A stretch of DNA of 32,251 nucleotides from Emiliania huxleyi CCMP1516. Taxonomy: Eukaryota > Haptophyta > Isochrysidales > Noelaerhabdaceae. Under the pieces are notes generated by a model, which was given only the letters and a program-made list of their open reading frames with translations, was not told the origin of the DNA and searched no databases. Shown here piece after piece: positions 8,352 through 16,792 of this stretch (positions within the stretch are counted from its first letter, which is position 1; each line of letters begins with the position of its first letter). The position numbers and the translations under genes are program-made. The stretch lies in the NCBI RefSeq assembly GCF_000372725.1, contig NW_005200434.1, positions 188,372 through 220,622 of the forward strand. Reading direction: 5' to 3'.

Positions 8352-9250
8352 ATGCCCGGGAACAGCCCCTCCTGGCCCGACGCGCAGTCGGGTGGACGCG
8401 TCGCGTCGGACTTTTTGCCACCACCTCCACGAGTCTGTCCAGTGCACCCACTGGCCAGATGCCGGGCCTCGGAGGCTGAATCGAGCGCCGAGTCAGGCCG
8501 ACCTGGCACTGCTGAGGCAGGTCACGCCTGCTGGGGCGAGCCTCGGCGAGACTGCGTCAGCTGTTCCCACAGCAGGCTGGAAGTACCTCGCCAGGTCCGT
8601 CTCGATTTTGGTTTTTTTCCCACAGACCACTCGGGCAACTTTTACGAAAGGCAAAGTTTTACTTGACCACTCGGGCAGATTCGATTGCATTTTACCACTC
8701 GGGCAAACTCGATGAAACGGGCGGACGGAAACGCGTTTGCGACGGCTCGCCGGAGAGCTATGTATGGAGCGGCCGGTGCGCCGCCGCAGCTCACCGATGG
8801 AGCCTGCGTCGCGGCTCAATCCACTGACGCAGCAGCACTGCGACACACTCTCCAAGCACGTCCTCTGGCGTTGCGATTGCACAGAGAGCGAGCAATAGGC
8901 GCCAAAAGCACTGATCTGTGTGCAGTGGATCTCCATGTCGGTCGCGCCCAGCGAGAGGACAACCGCGGGCCTCGGATGCTCGCCCGGACGCGAGCCCACC
9001 GTGCGAGTTGCGGACCCGGAGGCGGCCGGCCCGGCTCACCCCCAGAGGGGCCATGCCCAGGGTCAGGCATAAAAGGGGGGTGTTTTCCGTCCGTCCGCCA
9101 TTAAAGGCTTACTACTTTACTTTCCTTGCTAAAAGAAAGAAAAGAGAAACCAAGGGAAGGATGGGTATATAGGAGAACCGCGCAGCTTTTCTTCTGCGCA
9201 ACGCGCCCCCAATACCCCTCGCAAGAACCTCAGGAGCGACAAAACAACAA
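8352..9250. other. Intergenic region with small repeats, no gene seen
   Basis: I see no coding region with convincing composition. The string ACCACTCGGGCA occurs three times in the same direction (8626-8637, 8666-8677, 8694-8705). Confidence 0.5.
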
Positions 9251-9264
9251 CTCTCTCTCTCCCT

Positions 9265-9297
<33 letters not shown>

Positions 9298-9298
9298 A
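9251..9298 (+). repeat. Polypyrimidine (CT)n tract before the PRTase gene
   Basis: A CTCTCT..CCCTCCCTCC..CTCTCT run ends about 55 bp before the ATG at 9353. Tracts like this are common in algal core promoters and 5' UTRs and may serve that role here. Confidence 0.6.
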
Positions 9299-9352
9299 GG
9301 AGCGACTCCGCGCTGAGGGCCGACCCAACCTCCCTCACTGACTGCACCTTCC

Positions 9353-10039
9353 ATGGGCCATCTCTTGTCATTCTTCGCCGCATCACCCGCGCCCGCGCCG
9401 TCTCTGATTGCCGGCCGCGTGGTCGGAAAATACACTGCGGCCGCCGGGAGTCAGACTGTCGATCTCGACATAGTCGCCCTCAATGATGAGCTCGCAATCT
9501 CGCTGCTGATGACCATCGACGAGAGTTTCAGCTTCCTTCGGACCGCCGGCGCCGAGCTCGCTCGAAAGCTCCAGGCCGCCGCCGGCCCCATCGAGATGGT
9601 CTGCTCTGCCGCCACGCTCGGCATCGCCGTCGGCCAGCTGGTGGCGATATCCTTTGGCCTCGACCGCCAGGTCGTCTTGCAGAAGACTCAGAAGATCCAC
9701 CTGCAGGGCGACCGCTCCCTCTCTGAGGCGCTCTCCTCAATCACAACTGGCACGCCGCAGAAGCTGCTGCTCGACAAGCGCCACCTCCATCTCGTCGCCG
9801 GCAAGCGAGTCGTCTTTGTCGACGACGTCATCTCCTCGGGCGGCTCGTGCGCAGCGGCGCTCCGCCTGTTGCGCGCGGCCGGCGCGACCGTCGTCGGCGT
9901 CGGGGCCATCCTGGTCGAGGGCCAGGGCTGGAGGAAGCAACTCGGCGAGGCGGACGCAGCGCTGGTCAGCAATCTCGGCACGATCCCGCTCTTCCGGCCG
10001 CAGGCGGACGGGCATTGGGCCGAGGATTGGAATTGCTGA
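9353..10039 (+). CDS. Type I phosphoribosyltransferase (APT-like)
   Basis: This is a single-exon gene of 228 residues. VVFVDDVISSGGS (about residues 153-165) is the PRPP-binding loop of type I phosphoribosyltransferases, with the two Asp that contact the ribose. IEMVCSAATLGIAVGQLVA supplies the second PRPP-contact region, and KIHLQGDRSLSEALSS fits the flexible hood. The enzymes transfer phosphoribose from PRPP to a base, usually a purine in this subgroup (adenine or xanthine type). The base cannot be assigned from the sequence. No targeting peptide is convincing, so the protein is probably cytosolic. Confidence 0.8.
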   Translation: MGHLLSFFAASPAPAPSLIAGRVVGKYTAAAGSQTVDLDIVALNDELAISLLMTIDESFSFLRTAGAELARKLQAAAGPIEMVCSAATLGIAVGQLVAISFGLDRQVVLQKTQKIHLQGDRSLSEALSSITTGTPQKLLLDKRHLHLVAGKRVVFVDDVISSGGSCAAALRLLRAAGATVVGVGAILVEGQGWRKQLGEADAALVSNLGTIPLFRPQADGHWAEDWNC

Positions 10040-10219
10040 GGTGCTATTTTGGGGGGTCAAGTCCAACACATGTACATGTAGAACAACTGATTTCGGGGTT
10101 GTGCTTTTTGTCGCTGTTTCTGTTTGCGGATGTGCGAGCTTCTTGTTTCTCATCAAACCTATCTGTGAAAATACCTTTTGAATGTCCCAGGCCCGGAGGG
10201 CCTCCAGGGCTCGCACCTC

Positions 10220-10345
10220 AACCTCTCATAGACCAGAGGATGATCCAGAGCGTCTGCCAGAGGAGCACTGGTGGACGAGAGAGTTCTCCTTCTCTCTAGA
10301 CCAGCGGGCGCAGCGCCATTGGAGGTATTCTCTTCTCAATAACAG
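10220..10345 (-). repeat. Dispersed repeat, inverted relative to 1551-1622
   Basis: On the minus strand TTATTGAGAAGAGAATACC, then TCCAATGGCGCTGCGCCCG, then CTGGTCTAGAGAGA match the block at 1551-1622 with few changes. A second partial copy (CTCTCATAGACCAG) is at 10224-10237. Confidence 0.6.
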
Positions 10346-10358
10346 AGTCTGTACCTAA

Positions 10359-10392
10359 CGGCCAAAGGATATCCACCTCGAGAACCTCGAGA
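10359..10392 (+). repeat. 34-bp perfect repeat upstream of a gene (copy 2)
   Basis: Identical to 1736-1769. It ends 6 bp before the ATG at 10399. The surrounding sequence is otherwise different, although both copies lie next to members of the same dispersed repeat. Confidence 0.75.
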
Positions 10393-10398
10393 ACAAGC

Positions 10399-11160
10399 AT
10401 GAAGGTCTGGGGTCCCCTGTCAGATCACGGGCAGTCGACAACAACAGGGTTGTCCACAACAGCGGGCGCTCGGCCCATGGATCGCAGACCTCAGGCCGGC
10501 ACCACGGTTTTGGACGTGGGCGGCTGGCGGGTCGTCGTCACCGACGGGCACACAGTGCTGCCCGATGGCATGACGCACCTGCCCGACGACGCGTTCTACG
10601 GGCACCGCAGCGCCCTCATCTCTGTCGTCTGCCCGAGCAGCCTCGTCTCCATCGGCGATCGTGCCTTCTATTCCAACTTTTACCTCACCTCCATCACCCT
10701 TCCCGCCGGGCTCACGTCAATCGGCGAATCAGCCTTCTATTACTGCTGTTCACTCGCCTCCATCTCCTCCGTCGACTCCCACGCCCTTTTCACCTTCCCC
10801 GCCAGCCTCGCCTCCATCGGTCGCTACGCCTTTTACGCTGGCCGCATCGACTTTGCTCCAATCATGCCTGGCTCCTCGCGCACGCGCGTTACGGTGCCAG
10901 CCACCGCCCAGATCGGCGAGGAGGCCTTCCCCTACGCTGCCACCATCCTCCGCGTCCCGCCCGCGAGCATGCGCGCCCAGGAGCGGCTCCTCTTCTTCTA
11001 CAAGGGCGCGCTGGCCTACAAGCGCTGCCGCCCCGGCCTACTCGGCTGGCTAGAGCGGGCCCAGATCAGGCTCGGCGCTTACGGTCCGGACGGCGCGGCG
11101 CGCCAGCGCGACCTGGAGGAGTTCGAAGGCGACTGTGCGCTAGCTGCGATCCATGCGTGA
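10399..11160 (+). CDS. BspA-type leucine-rich repeat protein
   Basis: The ORF has 253 residues from the ATG at 10399. A second Met at 10477 (MDRRPQAGTTVLDVGGW) may be the real start. It has four to five LRR_5/BspA repeats of the form I-x-x-x-AF-x-x-C/N-x-L-x-S-I-x-x-P: LPDDAFYGHRSALISVVCP, IGDRAFYSNFYLTSITLP, IGESAFYYCCSLASI, IGRYAFYAG and IGEEAFPYA. Such repeats are known as protein-binding surfaces in large families of marine protists. The C-terminal 80 residues (FFYKGALAYKRCRPGLLGWL..) lack repeats. No membrane segment or signal peptide is clear, and the partner is unknown. Confidence 0.85.
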   Translation: MKVWGPLSDHGQSTTTGLSTTAGARPMDRRPQAGTTVLDVGGWRVVVTDGHTVLPDGMTHLPDDAFYGHRSALISVVCPSSLVSIGDRAFYSNFYLTSITLPAGLTSIGESAFYYCCSLASISSVDSHALFTFPASLASIGRYAFYAGRIDFAPIMPGSSRTRVTVPATAQIGEEAFPYAATILRVPPASMRAQERLLFFYKGALAYKRCRPGLLGWLERAQIRLGAYGPDGAARQRDLEEFEGDCALAAIHA

Positions 11161-12094
11161 CTGAGTGGTGTGGCAGCGCGGGGGTGGAGCTGTCTCTTAG
11201 CACAAGGTTTGTTGTTGCAAAACGAGAGAAAGACAACCGCCGCGGCCTACGTCAACTCAGGCATCCCACACCCAGGCTCTGCGCCCGCCGATGGCCGCAA
11301 GCGGCAACAGGGCCAAGGACCGGCGGCGGCGCCACCTGACCTCGCACCTGCGGCACTTCCTGCGTGCTGCGTGATCTCGGCTGTGCTGACGTCCGTACAG
11401 CCTTCACAGCTGGTGCTATCTGAATATCTGCTACAGCTCCCATGGTAGAGTTCTACAGGCGTCCGTCCGTTCCGACGTCGAGCCGTCCTCCGTGACCTCC
11501 GCGCTCCGGGATGCGCGCGCCCAGCTGCGCGCGACGCTCATCACCAACCGAACAGAGCTCCCCGGCCAGGCAGACCATTTGTCGAGGCGGTTTAGGATCG
11601 TTTAATAGTCGTGTGTAGTGACCGTCTAGGCGAAACTGCTAGAGTAGCTGTCGCCCTTTAGGGCGACATGATGGTGTTTTGGCGCGAGGGGGGGCGTGCA
11701 AGTGGCTAGAATGCCTAGCGCCGTCGTCCTGGGGGGGGCCGGGGAGGGTGCCCGCCGGAATTCCGGCGACGACTAGCACTCCAGTCGTGGTCCCATTGGT
11801 CAGACGGACCTGCGCTCCCTCGTGTGCCTGCCGGGTTCTCTCCTGCTTTCTGGCGCATCAGCTGTGGCCTCGCCCGAGTGTCTCTCGTCTCGCTACTCGA
11901 GCGGTGACGCCAGCGCTCAGCTAGGGAAACTCGCGAGTTTCCCGAGGGAAACTCGAGAGAAACAGAATGGAGCACCAAACACCCTCTCTCTGTTTTCCCT
12001 GGAAATTTCCGGAAACGCAAAGTGCTGGGGACCCTCTGTTTTCCTTTTTGTTTGCAAAAGTATATACACGCCAATCTGTCTCTGTCTGGAGCGC
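11161..12094. other. Intergenic, palindrome-rich, no gene seen
   Basis: No supported gene. The region holds a near-palindromic hairpin (GTCGCCCTTTAGGGCGAC, 11650-11667), a perfect 20-bp palindrome at 11924-11943, and GGAAATTTCC at about 12000. Short GGGAAACTCG pieces recur. Confidence 0.5.
11924..11943. repeat. Perfect 20-bp palindrome
   Basis: GGGAAACTCG is followed at once by its reverse complement CGAGTTTCCC. A third GGGAAACTCG begins five bases later. Confidence 0.9.
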
Positions 12095-12120
12095 TGTAGA
12101 GCTCTAGCTAGAGCTCTACA
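12095..12120. repeat. Perfect 26-bp palindrome
   Basis: TGTAGAGCTCTAG is followed directly by its reverse complement CTAGAGCTCTACA, with no spacer. Its function is unknown. Confidence 0.9.
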
Positions 12121-12328
12121 TGCGTCCGTCGCGTGACTGTAGAGGTGAGCGCGATTTTGCTGTATTTGTAGAGGCTGAGATCCGCATCGCCCAGGTCTCA
12201 ATCAATTCGCATGTCATCCCAGCATGGGTCTGCTGAGTGCTGTGGATGGAGTGTGTATTCCAGGTTGTACTGAGATGCAATAAAACATTCCAGGATGCGA
12301 TGAATGGAATGAGATCGGAGTCAAGATG

Positions 12329-12420
12329 GAGTCGGTTACGGTTTCTGCGGGGAATAGGAGAGGGGTGTGGGGTCACTCCCCCGAGAATCTCATCTGACGA
12401 GTCGGTTATGGTTTCTGCGG
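12329..12420 (+). repeat. 22-bp direct repeat pair
   Basis: GAGTCGGTTACGGTTTCTGC (12329) and GAGTCGGTTATGGTTTCTGC (12399) lie 70 bp apart and differ by one base. ATTCCAGG also occurs three times between 12255 and 12470. Confidence 0.7.
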
Positions 12421-12481
12421 AGCGCGGGGGGAGTGTGCGCAGCTCTGTCCCCCGGTCATTCCAGGTGTCACTCCAGCTCCA

Positions 12482-12919
12482 ATGCAGAGAGTCGCCGACG
12501 CGACGCAGGTCACGGCGGACCCAACCCAGCCCCGCGCCAACTACAGCTCCCCCCCGGCATCGCACCCACAAGGGCCGCCCCTCGCGCTTTGGCCGCGCTT
12601 TGCCTTTCAAGGCCGACCCGACGCAAGTCCCCAGGGCTCTCGGGCTGGCCGGTCTGTTTTGAAGGCGCCGCTTGGGCAGGCCAAACGGCGCCGCGACCCA
12701 AACGGCCGCTGCGACGTCGTGCCTGAGGAGGAGGAGGCTGGCGAGGGCGACGAGCTGGACCTCCAGTCCTTCCTGGAGGGAGTTTCGGAAGACGACCCGG
12801 AACTCCTCCGCATCATGCCCTCTTTCACCATGCCCTCTTTCGGCGCGCTGCGCACGGTCGAAGATGCCGACCGCGCCCGAGCTGCGGCCTCTTCTGACAG
12901 CGCGCTCGATCTGCTCTGA
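12482..12919 (+). CDS. Hypothetical acidic protein, low confidence
   Basis: The ORF has 145 residues. Its second half is protein-like and acidic (EEEEAGEGDELDLQSFLEG, SEDDPELLRIMPSF), after a basic patch KRRRDPNGR. The first half is Pro/Ser-rich. A plus-strand AATAAA at 13235 could end its transcript. No family is recognised. The true first exon may differ. Confidence 0.35.
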   Translation: MQRVADATQVTADPTQPRANYSSPPASHPQGPPLALWPRFAFQGRPDASPQGSRAGRSVLKAPLGQAKRRRDPNGRCDVVPEEEEAGEGDELDLQSFLEGVSEDDPELLRIMPSFTMPSFGALRTVEDADRARAAASSDSALDLL

Positions 12920-13234
12920 CCTGTGCGCGAGCCCAGCGAGGCACGCTTTCAGGCACGTGGGCGCTGCTTGCACGGGGCGTCGCCCGCCGCGCCCCCGCCG
13001 CATCTCCCCTGTCCCGTTCGCTCTTCTTCTCCTCCCTGTCTGGTCAGCACTAAGCGGGTCCGCACACAGCCGAGACGCCGGAGTGCGCTGTGCAGGGATC
13101 GCTCTGCCGTGCGGAGATCCGCGCCGCATGTGCAGGCGCAGCTCCAGCGTCCAGGGGCGCAGCATGAGCATCTCGCCCCCACACCCCAGCACGTGCTCTT
13201 GCGTGCGTACGGCTGTAGTGCGTCTCTCATGAAC

Positions 13235-13240
13235 AATAAA
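13235..13240 (+). terminator. AATAAA poly(A) signal
   Basis: GAACAATAAAGTAAC lies about 315 nt after the acidic ORF that ends at 12919, just before the MITE-like element. Confidence 0.45.
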
Positions 13241-13290
13241 GTAACTACAACTTGACAAAAAGAAGATATGTGCGGGGTCGGCTGATGTAC

Positions 13291-13843
13291 GCAGTGCTCA
13301 AACTTTACCGGTATATGGCTATGGGAGTTTTTGTGGCTAATCAAACCCAAGGCCTGCACTAATCAAAAAGTGGTACGGGATACCAGTTGCCTCACGGAAA
13401 TCAAAGCGAGTCGGAGTGCCTTCTTGGTGGCAAAATCGGCAAAATCGGCAAAATACCGGGGCATTTTGCGGGTAGCCTGCCGACGCGCCACGGGCCGGCG
13501 CCCGTGTGCCTCGCCGCCGCGTCCGGCGACGACATCGATGCTGTCTGGGCCCGAGCGTGACTCGCAACTCCACGATTTGCGGTCCACCGACAAATTTGGC
13601 TGCCCCCATCAAAGTTGACTTCTCTCCTTAGATACACATACATACCTGGAAAAACCCGGGTGTATACACCCGGGTAATACCCGCACTTTTGCATGGTTTC
13701 GCCCCCCGGGGACCACACCGACAGCCGCTACAACTAATGAAAACCCCGCATACCACTTTCGCATACCACTATACCATACCACTCCAAAACTAATCAAAAT
13801 ATCGCCAAATACCGGTCTCATACCGGTAAAGTTTGAGCACTGC
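13291..13843. mobile_element. MITE-like element with perfect 24-bp inverted ends
   Basis: The left end GCAGTGCTCAAACTTTACCG (13291-13314 in full) is matched perfectly by its reverse complement at 13820-13843. The 553-bp body has no gene. It contains GGCAAAATC tandem units (13431-13460), a perfect 22-bp palindrome (13654-13675), a CATACCACT triplicate (13749-13785), and AT-rich CTAATCAAA motifs near both ends. No target-site duplication was visible. It lies 33 bp downstream of the PGAM5 stop codon. Confidence 0.75.
13654..13675. repeat. Perfect 22-bp palindrome inside the MITE-like element
   Basis: ACCCGGGTGTA is followed directly by its reverse complement. Confidence 0.9.
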
Positions 13844-13875
13844 GCCACACGCGACCGTCGCACTCGTGTCCCCCC

Positions 13876-15844
13876 TCACCACTCGTACCCTGCGTGCATG
13901 CTGAAGCTGGTCTCGTCGAGCGAGAGGTGGCCCGTGTCGCCGAGGGAGATCATCGAGACGGAACCCGTCGGGCGGATCTTGAGGTGCGTGAGGGAGCAGT
14001 TGTAGGTGCAGAGCCGCAGCCACGCCTCGGGCGGCAGCTGCAGCGCGCGCAGCGCCATGTAGCGGATCACGTTGCCGTGGCACACGACGATGTCGTACTC
14101 GTGCTGCGACACGCGCGGCGGCTTGCTCGCGCGGGGGCTGAGCTTGCCGGGGGCGGTCGCGGCGCCGGCGGCGCCGTCGGAGGCCACCTCCGCAGCGCCG
14201 TCGCCCCGCCCGCCGCCAGCGCCGTCGTCGGGGGGATAGGGCGGCCTGCCCCGGTAGACGAGGGCCCGGTAAGCGGCCTCCATGCGCGCGCCCTCGACGT
14301 GCACCTCGCGCGCACCGTCCGCCAGCGCGCCCTTGGAGTACGGGATGCGGTGCGCGGGCGGGTACCCCTCGGCCAAGTTCGGGTCCGGCGCGAGCCTAAG
14401 GGAGGTTCCGAGACGGTTCCGAGAAGGTTCCGAGAAGGTTCCGAGGAGGGGTACCCCTCGGCCAAGTTCGGGTCCGGCGCGAGCCTGCGGACCCTCCCGG
14501 CGGGAAGCTCTGCGGCGATGAGGTCCGCGGTCTCCTTGGCGCGGGTCAGGGTGCCTAGAAGGTGACAACAACGCTCCCTCGCACGACACTGGGCACGGGA
14601 CTGGCGCGCACTGGCACTAACAAGAAGCAGACTACGCCAACCTCAGGGCGGGGAGACGGACTCGTGCGGAGTAGGTGGCCATGCATACGGCGGTGTGCAG
14701 AGTACTAGTGGTGCATCTACCAATCTCGGGGCGGCCTACGTGCCAATACGCCAACCTCGGGGCACGAATACGGTGTTGTGCAGCGTCTTCGGAGCACCGC
14801 GAGAATACAACGGAGAAGAGTACAGTGGATACAGCGGAAGACGGGTGAACACGGCTGAATACGTGTCCTCTCGGGCGCTAGTTCGGATACCTGAATACGT
14901 GTGTCCGCTTCTAGGTCAGCGTGCTCACGTGGAGCCGCACGTGCGCCTCGCGCCCCTCCTCCTGCAGCGCGCCGCGGAGCATCTCCGCAATCCGCCGGCC
15001 GGTGGCGGTGGCCTGCTGCCTGCCGAGCGGCGTGAGGGTCTGCTCGGCGTCGAGGCGCGGGAAGGCCTCGTCGAGCGGCATGCCAAAGTCGCGGTCGGGC
15101 ACGCCTACAGGAAGGCACCAGGAAGGGTCTAGGAAAGGTCCGAGAAGCGGCATGCCAAAGTCGCGGTCGGGCACGCCGGCAGGGCGGGAGAGAGCGCGCG
15201 AGAGCGGCCTCTGCTCGTCGTACTGGCCGTGCCGCACGAGGATGATGTGGCGGGTGGGCGCGCCTGGCGCGGCAGCGGTGGCCATGCGGGTGACGGCGAG
15301 GCGAGGCGGGGGCGAGAGGGAGACGGGGAGGAGCGAGGGAGGAGACGGAGGATGAAGAGAGCGCAGCCGAGAGAGCGGCCGTGGCACCTCCGTACGCGTG
15401 CTCGAGGTACGCGCGCCGGTAGAGCGCAGGCAGCTCCGCCTCGGGCGTCCGCTCCAGCAGCCGCTCCACGCGCTCGCTCGACCTGTCGGTGTGCTCGGCG
15501 TAGAGCGATCGCACGGCGTCGGCATAGTCGGCGATGGGCCAGGCGTGGCGGAGCGCGCGAGCCACCTCGCGGTCCGACGGCTCGCAGTAGTCCCAGTTCC
15601 GGTCCCACGCCGGGTACGGCCTCGCCGGCAGGAAGCGCTGCTCCTCATACTCGGCGGGCAGGTCCTGGAAGCGGATGTCATCGTCCGCCTCGCACGACGC
15701 GGCGCGCTGGAGCGCGACCGTGCCGGCGGCGGCGGCGATAGCCGCGGCGGCGGCGGCGGCGGCGGGTGCGGACGCGGCGGAGGAGCGAGAGAGCGTGGAG
15801 CGGCGTCGCGATGCCGCTCGCACTGCCGCCCTCGCAAACAACAT
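13876..15844 (-). CDS. PGAM5: PGAM5-like mitochondrial histidine phosphatase
   Basis: Five exons join in one frame (437 residues): 15844-15388, 15263-15177, 15104-14925, 14554-14485 and 14395-13876. The N-terminus MLFARAAVRAASRRRSTL is Arg-rich and mitochondrial-like, followed by an Ala-rich membrane segment. The PGAM5 oligomerisation motif is present as WDRNWD. The catalytic RHG is in RHIILVRHGQYD. LTRAKETADLIAAELP and the second catalytic His in VCHGNVIRYMALRALQLPPE complete the histidine-phosphatase fold. The C-terminus LGDTGHLSLDETSF is typical of PGAM5. Animal PGAM5 is a Ser/Thr phosphatase of the mitochondrial membrane. Intron donors are GT, GC, GC and GC, and several are flanked by exon-derived direct repeats. 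Intron 3 (370 nt) holds dispersed repeats. Confidence 0.85.
14360..14486 (-). repeat. 38-bp direct repeat bounding PGAM5 intron 4
   Basis: The same 38 bp occurs at 14360-14397 (start of exon 5) and 14449-14486 (start of intron 4). The spliced junction falls at the same point in each copy. Between them lie four units of an 11-bp tandem (GGTTCCGAGAA on the plus strand, 14403-14445). Confidence 0.9.
15074..15177 (-). repeat. 32-bp direct repeat bounding PGAM5 intron 2
   Basis: Identical 32-bp copies at 15074-15105 and 15146-15177, 72 bp apart, encode GVPDRDFGMPL. The 72-nt GC-AG intron equals one repeat period, and splicing removes one copy exactly in frame. Confidence 0.9.
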
Positions 15845-16601
15845 AGGAGAGCCGAACCGGGGCGCCTCCAAGAATTCTTTTGATAACCAACAACTCGAAT
15901 TCTTTGTTCGAAGCCCGAGCACTCAGCACCAGCCTCGCGCGCTCGGCATGCCTGCTGCTCGCCTGCCGACCTGGCCAGGCCGCGCGTGGCTGGCGCCAGC
16001 TCGTCATCGCAGCGGAGCACCGGAGGCGCGGTTTGCCCGCTGCTGGCTCTCGCCCCGCCGGCGGTTCCACGTGAGTCTATCACACTCTGCCGCCGAAACC
16101 AGGCGGAAATGTGCCTCCTCACAGCTCCTCATGGATCTGCGAAGAGAACCGTCTCCTCCAAGTAGCTCCACAGCCGGTCCGGCTCGCCCCTCGGGGGCTT
16201 CATTCAAGCGTGCTGTGTGAGTGTTGAGGTGATACGAGCGCGCGTGGGCGCGGCGCGAGTGCCGTTTTGGGTCTCTTTTATACCAGTGATGAAATATAAA
16301 CCGACTTTACCACGCGCGCGCACGCGCGCCGCGCTCCTCGACTCTCTCGCACCCGCCCCGAGCCACGCCCCTCACGAGATAGGCGGCTGCGACCCTGAGA
16401 GTGCGCAGCGGTGCCGCTGGCGTGCTCACCACACCCACCCATCATGCCTGCATCATTCCTGCACGCACTGCCCGGTCTGGCCGGGGCGTGGGGCGAGATC
16501 TGGCATGGCGGCGCGCTTGAATTGAGCGCCTTTGATCGTCTCGCGGCGACTGCTCGCAGGCCGGGCGGCCAGAAACTGTGCCGCTCAGCCATCCGCCGAA
16601 G
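15845..16601. other. Intergenic between PGAM5 and the ankyrin gene
   Basis: No supported gene. Near the PGAM5 start are two AGAATTC/GAATTC motifs (15873-15903). A TATA-like TTTTATACC is at about 16276, followed by an alternating CGCGCGCACGCGCG stretch at 16313-16330. Confidence 0.4.
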
Positions 16602-16638
16602 CGAGCGCGCCGGCGGCGGTCCGCCGCCGGCGCGCTCG
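16602..16638. repeat. 37-bp GC palindrome upstream of the ankyrin gene
   Basis: Arms of 18 bp (CGAGCGCGCCGGCGGCGG) are separated by one base. It lies about 155 bp before the ankyrin ATG and could form a very stable hairpin. Confidence 0.85.
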
Positions 16639-16792
16639 GCTCAGTGTCTTCAAGCCCGCCGCCGGTGGGGAGCTCCGCATGCCGCACGCCTGCTTTTCGC
16701 TGCGCATGCTCGAGCCCCCCGGCGAGGGCTTGTGCTGTGAATAGCAGGCGTGGTCTGTACTCGCCAGAGCACCAGCAACCCCTCCCGTTTGC

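Noticed and set aside
8626..8705. TGCCCGAGTGGT repeats on the minus strand resemble a tRNA A-box
   Set aside because: No acceptor stem, anticodon arm or GGTTCGA T-loop lies at the right distance; it is three copies of a short repeat.
12116..13258. Long open frame on the minus strand (380 codons)
   Set aside because: It overlaps the plus-strand acidic ORF, has no recognisable domain, and its composition is typical of an antisense frame in GC-rich DNA.
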